A stretch of 64,000 nucleotides of DNA from Gyromitra esculenta (GCA_038503075.1 JBCAML010000021.1:1054001-1118000), one strand, 5' to 3'. Positions 25,133 to 37,651 are shown, counted from the first letter of the stretch. Made by a program: numbers and translations. The notes: generated by a model from the sequence alone, not told the origin.

Positions 25133-27685
25133 ATGGTCGACGGCTTCTTTCTCTTGACTTCTCCAACCTCTCCTTGCTTCTCTTCTCATCCACGCAAGGC
25201 GGATACGTTACTCATGCCCTCGACAAAGACTGACTCCCCAGCGTCACTGAAGAGGACCTACACCCTTGTGTCTCGATCGAATCCGTCTTCACCGTCGGAC
25301 CAACAAGACAACACCAACCCTTTTAAGGTTCCGACCCTAAGTCCTTCGAGACATTCACCGCGACATATGTCACTGTCGCTCAAACGTCGTTATCCCTTCT
25401 GTAAATCACCAACCGCGCCGGCGATCATAACGACTACGGCAAATCCATCTACATCGGCAATACCGTCGTTTGTGTCAATATTTGATATAGACGTGGATAT
25501 GTCTGGTTGCTCGCCTACGTCACCCAACTCACAGCACACGATACTTCAGAAAGCAGCTTCTACTATGGCTGATGGTGTTATCAACCCTATATCATTACAA
25601 CATTCGCTGCACGAGCAGCACGGAAGCATATCTACATCCGCTTCATCATCGACAAATTCTTCACCAACAACAACCATATCAACACTGGGATCGGTTATTA
25701 CAGACGAACACACGCCCGATTCTTCGCCCGATTCTATAGTATCAATTATGCCCATGTCTGTTTTCAGATCAAAGCATTCAGGCCTTCCTTCATCTGAAGA
25801 TCTTTCGATAGTACCCCCAAGCCCTTTGCCAGCAGGATACACTCGCTCCCTATCACCGAGTAAAAAGCCACGAAATACTAAAAACCTATCACTGAAACCA
25901 CTGAATATGTCGACCTCACCGACACAAGCTGTGGGTGAGACCGCAGAAAACACGGTGAACCAAAGCCCCCGCTCGATGTCCGCTCCAACATCTCCCGCTT
26001 TTATTAAGCCTCCGCCCCCACCACAAAACCCTCGCCGAAGGCCGAGTAACCTTGGATTAACCATTAAGCTACCTGGAACCTTACCGGAGAAGACGGCAGT
26101 ACAAGGTGCGCCGCCTGCAGGAGGTATCACTGCTTTGAGACACCACCAATCATCTCCATCGCTATTTTCCCCAGCTCATGGTGGTATTCCTGGAGGCATG
26201 AAATTACCTCCGACGCCTGGCTTTCAGCGACCACTTAGGATGTTTTCGCCCCCGCGACCGGTTCTCAGCACATTCACTGCGCAAGACTCGCTTTCATCAT
26301 CACTATCATCTTCTTCAATATCCAACTCACCACCTAAAAGCCCTGACGTTTTACATGAAATGGAAGAGGAGGACGAAGAACCGCGATCGGGCGAAGCTAA
26401 ATCACCAGCCTACCCATCCGGCCCAGTGTGCATATTTGAGCCGAACATTTACCTTTACGCGGAGCCCGATGCCGAGCTTGCATCAAAATTTGATGTGATC
26501 GTAAACGTTGCTAGGGAAGTTATTAATCCATTCAAGGCGACCACAGGCGCGAAGCCTGTAAGCGCCGAGTCAGATTCACAGCCACCCGACACAGCCTGCA
26601 CGGAAGCGAGCTTCACCACCGCTTTTGAGGAGGCATTGTTCTCGCCAAAAACTGGAAGAATAAAACAACCGGAATATGTGCATATGCCATGGGATCACAA
26701 CACACCAATCCTGGACGATTTGCCGAGTTTGGTCAACCTGATCGATGAGCGATCCTCGTCCGGAAAAAGGGTATTGGTACACTGTCAGTGTGGTGTTAGT
26801 CGCTCTGCAACATTACTCATCGCATACTCAATGTTCAAGAACCCGGAAAAAAGCATGCAGGACGCATACTCGGCAGTCAAGGCCAGGAGTAGATGGATTG
26901 GGCCGAACATGAGTTTAATCTATCAGTTGACAGACTGGAAAAAGAAGATCCAGAACGACGGAGTACGAGGAGGAGGAAATGGTGGGTGGAGAATGGGAAA
27001 CCCGACGAGCGGAGGGGTTAGGGGATTAGTGAAGAGTGGGACGAGGAATGGGTTTGGGAGGGCAGGAACAATGGACGAGGAGAGAATGACGGAATCAATG
27101 CCGGAGCCGCAGACGGCTCCACTACCCGAGATGCGGAAAACGCCTTCACCACCACCCCCCAATACTGAAAGGACTAGGAACAAGGATCATCCGATTCCAC
27201 AAATGGTGCGAACTCGGTCTGAAAACGGTGGGTTCATTTCAGGAGTTTCACCAGGGCCGTCCTCGGCACCTCCGGGGATGATTACAATCCCAGGAACTGA
27301 ACCAGCAACATCCAATGCGCGAATGTCCTGGCCAGAAGCGGAACCAGCGCAAGAGGAGCAACATCAACGAGCGCTTTCACCGTCGCCATCTTGGGCTGCA
27401 GCTGCAAGAGAGCGAGAGAAGGAAGATGTCGGGTTTGCACTGCCTCCATTACCGCCATCCGCAGCGTACCTGGTCCAGCGAGCAGAGAAGGAGATATTTG
27501 GGCGGAATATATCACCAAACGACGATGATGCACTACCCACACCCGGCTTTACCAGCCCAAGAAGTAGCGCATATTTTGGTGTACCGATACGAAGATCAGG
27601 CGGCTTTTTCTTTGCGGATCCACGGAGCCCCACGCAAAGAGGAGGAGAGCCACCGATTGTCCGGAGCATATTTGATGTCCTGTAG
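25133..27685 (+). CDS. MSG5: Dual-specificity protein phosphatase, MSG5-like (MAP-kinase phosphatase)
   Basis: An 850-aa single-exon protein. The family removes phosphate from Tyr and Thr of MAP kinases; yeast Msg5 acts on Slt2 and Fus3. The N-terminal half is Ser/Pro-rich and disordered, with clusters such as SLKRTYTLVSR and many SP/TP sites. The catalytic domain is near residues 440-610: it opens GPVCIFEPNIYLY, has the DSP general-acid region YVHMPWDHN, and the P-loop HCQCGVSRSAT with H550, C551 and R557, so it should be active. About 45 residues of Ser/Thr-rich sequence are inserted between the first beta strands and the general acid, as in other fungal members. The C-terminus is again disordered and Pro-rich. 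The first in-frame ATG is 25133; an ATG at 25214 (MPSTKTDSP) is an equally plausible start. Confidence 0.9.
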   Translation: MVDGFFLLTSPTSPCFSSHPRKADTLLMPSTKTDSPASLKRTYTLVSRSNPSSPSDQQDNTNPFKVPTLSPSRHSPRHMSLSLKRRYPFCKSPTAPAIITTTANPSTSAIPSFVSIFDIDVDMSGCSPTSPNSQHTILQKAASTMADGVINPISLQHSLHEQHGSISTSASSSTNSSPTTTISTLGSVITDEHTPDSSPDSIVSIMPMSVFRSKHSGLPSSEDLSIVPPSPLPAGYTRSLSPSKKPRNTKNLSLKPLNMSTSPTQAVGETAENTVNQSPRSMSAPTSPAFIKPPPPPQNPRRRPSNLGLTIKLPGTLPEKTAVQGAPPAGGITALRHHQSSPSLFSPAHGGIPGGMKLPPTPGFQRPLRMFSPPRPVLSTFTAQDSLSSSLSSSSISNSPPKSPDVLHEMEEEDEEPRSGEAKSPAYPSGPVCIFEPNIYLYAEPDAELASKFDVIVNVAREVINPFKATTGAKPVSAESDSQPPDTACTEASFTTAFEEALFSPKTGRIKQPEYVHMPWDHNTPILDDLPSLVNLIDERSSSGKRVLVHCQCGVSRSATLLIAYSMFKNPEKSMQDAYSAVKARSRWIGPNMSLIYQLTDWKKKIQNDGVRGGGNGGWRMGNPTSGGVRGLVKSGTRNGFGRAGTMDEERMTESMPEPQTAPLPEMRKTPSPPPPNTERTRNKDHPIPQMVRTRSENGGFISGVSPGPSSAPPGMITIPGTEPATSNARMSWPEAEPAQEEQHQRALSPSPSWAAAAREREKEDVGFALPPLPPSAAYLVQRAEKEIFGRNISPNDDDALPTPGFTSPRSSAYFGVPIRRSGGFFFADPRSPTQRGGEPPIVRSIFDVL

Positions 27686-28730
27686 CAATTACTGTGGGGT
27701 CGATGGTACAACAACCGTTCGGCCAACTGATGAGTGCTACTGATGGGCCCATGGAAGAGGACAGGGAACCGGCCGGGGATGACGAGTGTTGCTTTTTTTT
27801 TTTTTGCCTCTTTTGTTTATTTCGGGGAATTATTTCAGCGCGGGGATTTCTTAAAAGGACATTGGGACACACAAGGTTTCGTGGCGATGATTGAGGGTAT
27901 TGTATCATTCCTATTGGGAACACGTTTGGGTGGGGGGGGCACTATGACGAGCGGGGCACATTGGGGTAAAAAACACGCTTTTCTTGTTTTTCTCACCATT
28001 CGCTTCTTTCTTTCTTTACGTTGTTTTTGTTTCTTTTGATATTGTTTTGTTCTGTTCTCGGGAAAAAACGAAGCGCGTATAATTGGTCCTCTTGCTTTTC
28101 TTTTCTTTTCTTTTGTCAGATTGGAGTGGGTATCCGGGAGCTGGGATCAGAGGCGGCTTGTTATTTGGGATGGGGGATGGTGGGGCTGACAAGTGGGCAT
28201 GCAAATATCAATCGTTTACGATTTCCTTTTTTCTTTTCTTTTTTCTGGCACCAGGGCATTTCGTCTCTTCTTTTTTTCATTATCGGCTGGTCTTTTTTTT
28301 ATTTTTCGTGCTTTCCCCCCCCCCTCAACGTCTTTTTTTCTTTTAATCAGTCGTTCCATATACCAACAAGGTCGGTAGGCGCACGGTGTGGATGCCTACT
28401 GCTGACCGCCATACCCTATTATATTCTATTACTTTCTCTTGTACATCTAGGAGGGAGGACAGCTCCTGGGATGAGCTTATTTGGATAACTTTTTCTTTCT
28501 CATTTTCTTTCCTTCCTTTTTGTAGGAAAAGGGGAGGATTCACGGATTTCGAGGTACATTCGCTGTAAACCTTTTTTACTTATTTATTTATTTATACTTC
28601 GGTTTTTTGGGTGCTCTGCTTTTAGGAGTTTTTTGTTTTGCTTTTTTTTTATACCTCCAACTATTTTCTAAATACCATTTGAGAGAGTTATATAACTTGG
28701 GAAGATTATCGAATTAAGTTGCAGTTGCTT
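27686..28730 (+). other. GT-rich 3' flank of the phosphatase gene
   Basis: The coding strand is dominated by T and G runs, with T tracts near 27792, 28260 and 28640, a TTTTC repeat at about 28096-28115 and TTTA repeats near 28575. It is likely the 3' UTR and terminator. Overlapping hydrophobic frames here (Phe-, Leu- and Cys-rich) come from the T-richness and are not genes. Confidence 0.45.
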
Positions 28731-31600
28731 TTTGACAAATTTTTACTTTCCGATATGAAACGTGAATTTGGGCTTAGGCTGGGATCGTGCATCTGATCTT
28801 TCGTGGGATTGTGACGATATCGTGAAAACGGCTGGGGGGGAGAGAAGAAAAACCTCTCCACTCGGAATTCCTGGTACTAGCGGAAATCTTGGTGATAGCG
28901 AAGTGGGCTTGAAGTGAATTGAGACAAGATATCTATATAAATAAAGTGAATAAAAGGGCACTCCACGTACGCGTTTGTTCACAGGTTGGCCAGGATTTAC
29001 TTTTTATCGAGTATATCTCCAGCGGGATGCATATGCATATGGCATCGAGATTTTAAAAGGACCGGTTTTGAACTGGCTGTTCTAGGCCATTTCGTTGTAT
29101 CGCCCTTTTTTGGGGGGGGATTCTATAAAAGTCCTCTAGATACATGTATTCATTTATTGTCAAGTAGAGAAATTTCTGTTTAACTGATTCCTCTCCTTCT
29201 CCTTCTTTCTTCTAGTGGTATTGTAAACATATGCTAGTTAGCTAGCTACATGTAGCTACATATGTATGGTTGTAAAGCTGGTTTTAGCTACGCTAGACAA
29301 ACGCCCGTGTTCCCCCCTTCTTTCTCTTAACAGCCAAGGCAGGAACCGTATCACTTTGAGGGGTTTAAGTTTTTTTCCTCGGTATACTTTACTTAGATGA
29401 CGGCTCCCCTCCCCCCAACGCATTCGATGGTTCTATTGATGATTCTACACATATGCGCTCCGTGATGATATTGTGGAGGGGAAGAAGAAGAAGAAGAAAA
29501 AAAGAACCGCTGTCAACCATGAAGTCGTGTTAACTAAAAATTCTCTAGTCAACGGGGGGGCAAAGGGATGTACATCGATACATGTATATAAAACCCCCCC
29601 CGATGAGCACAGTCTAGTAGAAGATTAAACGTGACCGTTCCGCAATATCGTACATTAGATGAGACGATGTCACGGTTGTAGGTGATATTGTGAACAGCAC
29701 TAGTCCCACGTTGGAAGAGCTAGGTTTTTTTGGGGGGTGGGATTTTTTTTCTTTCTTTTTTTTCTTTCTTTTTTTTTTCCTTTTCCATATTCCTCTGCAG
29801 GTCATTATTAATCTTGAATAATTTTAATTTTCTTTTCCGGACTTTAGGTTACACCCTGAGACTGCTCTTTCTCTCTATACTACTGCGCATGCAGATTTAT
29901 TTGCATTTTCTATACTTGCTCTTGCTAGCGTTGAGTTAAATGTATGGTGAAGGAAAAAGAAAGAAAAAAAAAGAAAAACAAAAGATAGCTGAATATTAAT
30001 TAATGTCTATTTCTGGAAATCTTATTTCTCTTTATGCTCCCTCCCCCCTCGCCCATTCCTTATAAACAAATGCCACATGGAAAGGAAGGGGGGTAGGAAC
30101 GCCAATTTAAAAAATCTGGTACCGAACACAGCAGTAGATAATCTTTTTTAACTTGATGGTTGTTGCGGGTGCTGCGTTGTCAATGTAGGGGGGGTTATGG
30201 AAGGGAGGAGAGGAGGATATCCCTGTAAAACGTTCAAGGAGTGGGGAGAGCAGAGACACGCACGGACCAATGATGTCTGGGTTTATATTTTTCTTATTTT
30301 GAGTTTTTTTCTTTCCTTTTTTAAATGCAGTTGAATAGTTTCACTGAGTGAAGTGAGAAGATAGTCAACCGGACCTGTGTACTGGGGGGGGAGGGAGAAT
30401 AGGTGGTAGAGTGGTAGTGGAGAGGTCCCCATGCATTGAACGCTGTTCAAAAGAAAAAGGTGAAACATAAACACCTCATCGTTGTCTCGGGCCTCATGTC
30501 TCGGGAGAACTCTCCCCCCCTTCCCCACCACTGCATTATCCCACTGCGTCCCCGAGACATTTATAGTTGGAGTGTAATTCGGGGCGAGATCGATTCCGAT
30601 TCCGCATAACTTTTTTCTTTCTGTTACCAAACCCGTTTTTTATTTTTTTATTTTTTTTAGAGGGGGTTTCTGAGACTTTGTTATGAACCAGCTTGCAGGC
30701 CAGGTGAAGGCCGGGCCGAGTAGAGATACATAACTCAACGGTTCATCACATCACTATCACATCAGCACGGGCGGGTAGGCACATACCGGAGAGAGAAAGC
30801 ATAACGGAGGGAAAGAGCGGTAGATGGATGAAGGGGAAGTATATTAAAATAAAATAAAAAGCGCCGTATGATATGATATAGTAGATATCGGAGACGACGG
30901 TTAGAAATTACAGATCTAGACGTATGTATTTCGTGACGGCGCAACGGTCTGGATTGTGTGTGGGTGTGATTAATTATGTTATTATGGGGATCTGAGGGCG
31001 TATGTTTCTCGCTTTGGAACCCCATGGGTGTCTGTAACGAGATTACAAGACCAGGGGGGGTGAAGATAGGGGGGTCTCGAGCCCTTCGCTGAGGCCCTTC
31101 GTCCAGATTTGTAGATGTGGGGTGTCTCTCGTTCCTGGAGGGGAATCCTGTATCGTCGAAAGCGGGAAAGCGGGAATGGTAATGACCGAAAAGTTGGAGA
31201 TTCACACTTGACGTGTTGTATTGAGAGACTGGGGGAGTTGTATGGAGCCGGGGAATTAGAGAAGCATTTGATGTAAGATGTAAGAGGTGATCTATTCTGT
31301 TCCGCGACCTTGAAAGCCAACGAATACAGATGCTGTGATCTCCCTGCCCCTCCTCGCCCACTTTACTCTGCCCACTTTGCCATTTTTATTATCGTTACCG
31401 TCGTTACCATCGTTACCAGCTGCTGCAGCTAATCTCTTGGTTCAAAAGCCAATTCCCACACGTCCGGTAGGTGACGGGTGCGTGGAGAGCTGCTGCTGGT
31501 GGTGGTGGTAAGTTTGATGCATGCGGGTCTCTGATCTGATTATTCGATTTTGCATTTCTTGGGAAAGAGACTGGGAGTCTTATCCAGAGAAAGAGAGAGT
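28731..31600. other. Non-coding interval with many G/C homopolymer runs
   Basis: I see no gene in this 2.9 kb. It contains repeated runs of six to eight G or C (for example near 29112, 29554, 29594, 30188, 30384, 30514, 31054 and 31069) and T tracts near 29740-29780 and 30630-30660. A 199-codon minus-strand frame at 30762-31361 has no family resemblance and shares its region with other frames. Confidence 0.45.
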
Positions 31601-32353
31601 CTTATTTTAGCTATCCATTTCTTGGGAAAGTGAAAACAGAGACCTTACTTTACCCATTCCTCAGCATCACCAGCATCCTCGATCTTGATCTTGATCGTCT
31701 CCATTATCGCCCTCCATAATATCGTTTATCATTTGTTAACGTTCCCCGCTTTCGATATTTGGTTTTATCCGCCCTGTGCCCTGCAAGAAAAAAACTGTTT
31801 CTAGAGGGGGGAAGGGTTTTGTTTGCTTTTTATTTTATTTGCATATCACTCGATAGCTCTTCGAAGCACTCTTTCTTGTTTTCACTCTCACTCTCACTCT
31901 CATTCTATTTTATTTATTTGCTCGGCAGCTTTGTGCGCTATCTTTACACGACCAAAGCGATTACCTACTGGTTGGACAAGGTTGATTGCAGGGAGACATC
32001 GCGCGCAGGAGACAGGGAAGCGAGAAGGAAAGTCCAGGGTAGCTGGGAGCAAGCGAGACAGCAAGAGGGTGAGGGCGTGAGGGCGTGAGAATCGAGTGAG
32101 GGAAAGAGGACGAGTGAGGGAAAGAAGACGAGTGAGGGCCTGAGGAGGAGGAGAGGAAGAGGAGAAGAGAGGCATTGGAAACACCAGCGCAAGGCAGCCT
32201 TGCTGAAGAAGAAGAACAGGAGAAGACAGGCATCCCAGGCCCTCTACTCTAGGTGAGGCAGACGTCCCTGAGACCTGAGAACTGGGACTGGGTTGGGAAT
32301 AATCCCGATGGTGGTTGCTGGCGACAGTGACAGCGACAGCCAGAGCCAGAGCC
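31601..32353 (+). promoter_or_regulatory. Leader/promoter region of the LPXTG-like protein gene
   Basis: Contains a CACTCT microsatellite at about 31881-31906 and then a purine-rich (GAGGGA, GACGAG) stretch at about 32030-32250 just before the start codon at 32354. No gene is seen; this is likely promoter and 5' leader. Confidence 0.4.
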
Positions 32354-35300
32354 ATGTCCCAGCGCCGACCCGACGAGGCTTCCCCGTCGCTTTCCCATCT
32401 CCCGAGCAACAACAACAACACCATCGCCATCGCCATCGCCAGCTCCTCCACCAATCCCTCTGCCCCCTCCATCAACACCACCAATCCCTCTGCCTCCATC
32501 AACACCACCAATCCGTCCATCATCTCCTCCTCCCCCTCCATCATCACCACTGCCTCCTCCTCCAGGCCGAGACTGGGCAGTCTCAGGAAAGAGAGAATCC
32601 TCAATAACCCCCCCTCCAACGCCTCTGCAAGATCTTCGCTGCACTCTCGAACCGCCAGTCGCTCTGGCAACCTTATCCACAACAACATCAACCCCCCTCC
32701 CTCCCTTCGCGACCGTGACCACAAACGGACCAAGTCCGCGTCACACTCGACCACCTCCTCGTCCAGATCACAGAGACCGGCTCCGACTCCTGCTTCCTCC
32801 AGCATCGTTATCATCCAGCCCGCGTCCGCATCCGCCCGTTCCCACCGCCGTCACACTTCGATCTCCCCTCCATCGCAGCAGCAGAAACCTCTGTCCACGT
32901 CCGTCGTACTGCTGCAACGCCCTGCAACGTCGTACACCGAGTCGGCCGACGTCTCGAAATCTCGACAGCCCGCCAGGTTCAGTAGTAATGGTATAGCGAC
33001 CAGTGCAGGTCCCCCACCCTCTCTCGCTTACCGACGCAACGTCACAATGGACAACCGCTTCTCGCCGCGCGACACCCGCGGCATGAATGGAGCAAATGGA
33101 GACAGGAGCAGCAGCAGCACAATTTCAAATTTTTCAAGGAAGGAAGGAGAACGGACGCGGGAGAGAGGGAGTTCGTTTTCAGGCAAGAGGAGTTCTTTGC
33201 GGACCGAACGCCGCAACAGTGCCTACGACAACGGCGCATATCAACAGCGCGAGGGAACCATCAGAGGACTAGAAGACCTGCAGAATGGCGGTGTGAGCAT
33301 TGAGAATGGAGAGCTGGATGGAGGAGAATTGGGAGGCGAGGACGTGTTTTTAAACTTGGCGAGATCAAATTCTGTCTCGAGCCATACCGAGAATTCGGCT
33401 TACAGGGCTGAGCGCCGACGGGTGTGTTTATTCTTTCTCTCTATCTCTCTCTCTCTCATTCGACTCTTATATATAGATATATATATTCCCCCATCGTCAC
33501 TCGTGTGGATGTTAATATTTACTGTGCATCGCAGTCACGTCTTACCCAATTGGCGCCCTACCGCAATTCTCTTCCCGCCGACACATTTTCGGCATCGCCG
33601 TTGCGGGCGACGCAAACCCACTCGTCCGGCAACAGGACGCTAACAAACTCGCCCGCGCCGACTCTCCACGATGGCGGTTGGCACCCAAACCGGGTTTCCA
33701 CCCCTCCCACCCAACAATTCCGCGACCGCCGCATGTCGAACGCATCGATGGCCGACAATGCAGATGACCAGAACCAGAAATCACTGACACCCCGCGCATC
33801 CTTCTCGCGACCCCTCAGCATGCTGCGCCGTGAACGGTCCCCGGCGTCCACTCACACGCGGAGCTACTCGATGGCTGAACCCGTCGCACGCACCCGCTCC
33901 TCTCTCGCCAATAGCGTCGCTCCACGACAGCTGCACTCCTCGCCTCGTGACGGCGGCAGCCAGCCCATCGGCGCAATGATCGACCGCGACAACAACAACA
34001 GCAACAGCACTAACACCAACGACAGCGCCGATCCCGTCACACCGACTCGTCCCGATGCGAGCACGAGCGGCGACACGAGCAACGGTGGGCTTGAAGACTC
34101 ATCTTCGGTCTCGACCACCGCCCCGAGCACGGTGTGGGACGAACTTGATGACCTAAAGTCGCGAATTCGCCGCCTCGAGCTCACCGGTAGGATCCCGGCT
34201 AGCGGCGTTGGTAGCATCGGTGGGAGTCTGGGTACCGCGGGCACCAATGCTTCGAATTCCTCTGGGGAGAGACCAAGGACCGCGACAACCACCGTCACGA
34301 CCATCTCCTCGTCGCCGAGAAATAATAACAAAGATTCCTCCGCGACAGGCGTCTCTCCGGCAAACTCGATCGTTGGCGCCCCATCACTGAATACGCACCC
34401 GCTTCTACACGCCGCGCTCGCCAAGAGTAAGCTGCTAGTGTCGCCGGATGTGTTCAAGTATCTTGAGGCTGCAGCTTACGATGCAGTATCGTTAGCTAGT
34501 GCAGTTGGCAGTACTGGTAGTCCCGGGGGTCCCCCGCCTGTTGGTGCGTCTATGGCGTCGGATCGACAGGTGCGCCGTAAGGCGGATAGCGTATGCCGGA
34601 GTCTCACAGAGTTGTGTATCGCGTTGAGTGAGAATCGGGGGTCCCTTGCGGCACCGAACTTCTCGATGCATTTGTCGCAGCATTATGGAAACGGGCGACC
34701 GGTTAGTCGGGATGTGAACGGAGGAGGCATGATTAGGGAGAGTATGCTCGGGAGGGATAGGAGCGAGAGCATCCTTGCGAGGGAACTAGGACTTGGGAGG
34801 GAGAGGGAGAGGGAGAGTATCCTTGGACGTGATCGCATCGAGAGCGTTATGGGAAATCGGGAAGGTTTGCTGGGTCGTGAGAGCTCGTTCGGTCGTGAGA
34901 GCAGCTTTGCCCGTGAGAGTAGCTTTGCCCGCGATAGGTCTGAGAGCGTTATTGAGAATCGGGAGGGCATGCTTAACCGTGAAGGCAGTTTCGGCAAAGA
35001 TAGATCTGAGAGCATGCTCAACCGCGACGGCAGCTTCAGTCGCGATAGAAATGATAGCATCCTAGGAAATAGGGAGGGAATGCTTACCCGCGAGAGCAGC
35101 TTCGGCCGCGAATCTGTAGCCGGGGACCGTCTCACCTCCCGTCTCACCTCCCGCTTCGCAGAACGCAAAGGATCCATCGCCTCGATTTCTACAACCGGCG
35201 GCTTCCTACAATCCTCACCACGTCAGCAAATATCGGAAAAATTACCATCCCCTACAACTCCGAGCCAGGGCGTCCATACCGGCCATCTACGATCAAGGAA

Positions 35301-35841
35301 CTCGATGTTGCTGAAATCAAGACCTATCTTCGACGACGACGAGGATCCAGAGAACTACCGCTCCCCGAGCAGAGCCGCCACAGAGGTCATGAGTCATAGA
35401 CCGTTACGAGATTACTCTGCCGGTGTGCACATCATGACACCTGGCAGCTCCGGCACACTCCCGCCACGAAGGCAGTACGTCATTGCACACTCCACCCCCA
35501 CTGCGAATGGACTTCCGTCGCCCGTCTTACATCAGCGCCGTTTCTTCTCGAATGGGAGTGAGCGCTCGGATCGCAATGGAGACACGAGCGGGACTACGAG
35601 TCTGAACTCGAGTTTCGAGGGTGCTCCGCCGATTAATGAGCGCCTTGTTGCTGCGGCGCAGGCGGATCAGGATTATAGCTCGTCGAGGTATCGGTTAGGC
35701 TCTACTGTGGGCAGAACTGGGAGTCGACGGATGGCGAGGGGGCTGAGGGAGAGTGTGGATTTGGATAGTGGACAGCAAGGAGGTAGCTTAGGAAGGACTC
35801 CGATTGTTGTTGGTGAGAGGGACAGGATGATGAGGCGGTGA
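32354..35841 (+). CDS. Conserved fungal Ser-rich disordered protein (family often mislabelled LPXTG-motif)
   Basis: Exons 32354-33421 and 33535-35841 (intron 113 bp, GTGTGT...CGCAG, phase 0) encode 1124 aa. The protein is mostly disordered, rich in Ser, Arg, Asn and Gln. A short predicted coiled coil, WDELDDLKSRIRRLELTG, starts near residue 555, followed by the phrase ERPRTATTTVTT and a conserved helical segment HPLLHAALAKSKLLVSPDVF with RRKADSVCRSLTELCIALSE near residues 640-735. This combination is shared, from memory, by uncharacterised Pezizomycotina proteins annotated as LPXTG-domain proteins. There is no signal peptide, so real cell-wall sorting is not supported. Residues about 754-900 are a degenerate array of RESSFGR / RDRSESxxxNREGML units. 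Function unknown; a cytoskeletal or signalling scaffold role would be guesswork. Confidence 0.75.
34727..35165 (+). repeat. Coding tandem array of Arg-Glu-Ser units
   Basis: Inside the LPXTG-like gene, units of roughly 5-25 codons recur: RESSF/REGSF, RDRSESI/V/M, and NREGML/LLGRE. At least eight RDR/RES-type units are readable. At DNA level they are diverged but clearly related, which points to repeated internal duplication. Confidence 0.75.
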
Positions 35842-37110
35842 AGACGCTGGGGGACTTGGACTTGGGAAGGAGTTGTTGGTGTCTTTATTTTTATATTTAT
35901 ATTTCAACTGGGGGGTGTCCGGGAAGGTCGGCGTACTTCAGTTTTTTCATTTTCTTTTGCTTCATTTTCACTTCTCTTCTAAAGGATGGGATTGGGGTGT
36001 TTTTTTCTTTCTTCTTGAACATTGGTTTGCTATTTTTTATTTTTGTTTTGTTGGAGTTGAATGGATGAGTTGGTTAGGGGGGGGTTTGCAAAAAAAAAGG
36101 GAGAGGGGGGGGGTTTGAAGAAGGGAGGAAGCTTTGATACGTGGTATTACTGATTCGATAACAGGATATTAGTGTTGTTGATTACTCTTTTTCTTTTCTT
36201 CCTTTCCTTTCCTTCCTTTTTGGGTTGAGAGGGAAATTTCCTTCTCTTTCCTGTCCTGTCCTTACCCTTCAAGGGGTTTTTTTATTATTCCCTTTTTTAT
36301 TCTATGATTGCTACTGACTTTGCTTTAATACCTCCTACCTACCCTACCAACTTTTATTTATATTCTTCTTCTATTTCCTCTACTTTTTCCTCTGGCCTTG
36401 ACTATGCTTCTTTGATAATATCTATTATCTTCTTTGCTTTTTTATATATCCCTTTTTAAAGAAAGATCGGACGAAAGCAATGCCTACGACTAAGACGGTT
36501 AACGAATACGAAATGCAAACCGGACGAGAAGGTGGGGAGGGGAGGCGAGCAGGACGATAATAAGAGGAAGAGAAAGCTGAAGAGGAAGTTATGGGAGGTA
36601 GAACCTAGATGGTAGATGAGGTGATACACTCAGTTGAACTCGATGTTGATATTGCTACTTTTATTTTATTTTCTTCGTTCGATGTATTTATATTCTTCTC
36701 CCTTGGAAAGCCAGGAGAGGATGGTTTTTTTTTCCCTTACATTTTTTTTTGTATAGCTTTATGAGGGTAAAAGTTTACTTCTCTCTCTTCTCTTGTCACT
36801 CCTTTTATCCTTTTTCCTTTTATTCTTTTTTTCATCACACTCTTTCGAGCTTCTTCAAGCTTTCTGCTTTTTTTCTTTCTTTTTTTTGTGTGTGTGTATT
36901 TGTGGTTATTACTTTTGTTGGCTTGCAATCGGTTCGGCTTGTAATCTGCTTTTTTATTTATTTCTCGCGGGGGTTTTTGCTTTGGAACAGGGTCTTTGTT
37001 TTTGTTTTCTCTTTCCCTTTGTTACTTCCTTTTGCTTTATGGTGAATGTTTACGGATATGGGGAGCTACGGGTATGGAATATGGTGTTAACTTTTATGCT
37101 ATGCTGTAGT
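35842..37110 (+). other. GT-rich 3' flank of the LPXTG-like gene
   Basis: The coding strand is strongly T/G-rich with runs of T, plus G runs near 36078 and 36104. TTTTCTTT-type tracts continue to about 37100. Overlapping Phe/Leu/Cys-rich frames are composition artefacts. This is likely a long 3' UTR and termination region. Confidence 0.4.
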
Positions 37111-37651
37111 TAGGGTGCGAAGGGAGAGAGAAGACCTAGGGGGGTAGACTATATATGTGTTACTGTGTATGTAGTGCTATTATTACGGTATATATTTTGC
37201 TATATATTATTCAGCTATTGCGCACTGGCGGGCGTGGAGAGAGGTTGCTTGGAGTGTGAGATTTACATATGCTCGAGTTGGTTTGAGGAAGTATTTCCTT
37301 ATCAATAGATCCCTTGAACAATCTTTTTATAGCTCTTCCCCGCCCCCTCCATCCGAAGCCTTACACATCCAAATGTTGTACCACTAGACATCATGCACTT
37401 TGGGGGCCAAACAAGCCATCGAGTGATTTCCCATGGGATAGCAGTAAGAAGTGATGTCACGATTGGGGGAGGGTTGCTCTTCTGTCTCATTAAATTGTGA
37501 GCACAAATCTTAACCAACATTCTTATTCTCGGTACCACATATGTTATCTCAGCCAATAGGAGCGTAAGCGCGCGTTCTCTCCGCCGTCGCGCTTCATCAG
37601 CTCATTTCCCACACAGAAGCGGCAAAAAACAAAACATGAAACGTAAGTATT

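Noticed and set aside
30762..31361. 199-codon minus-strand open frame
   Set aside because: Low-complexity His/Pro/Arg-rich sequence with no motif, overlapped by a second frame; lies in the homopolymer-rich non-coding block.
31900..32814. 304-codon minus-strand open frame rich in Leu, Glu and Gly
   Set aside because: Antisense to the start of the LPXTG-like gene; its composition is the mirror of the Ser/Thr/Asn codons on the coding strand.
32354..35841. Cell-wall anchoring suggested by the common LPXTG label of this family
   Set aside because: No signal peptide, no C-terminal hydrophobic span and no sortase in fungi; the label is a database habit.
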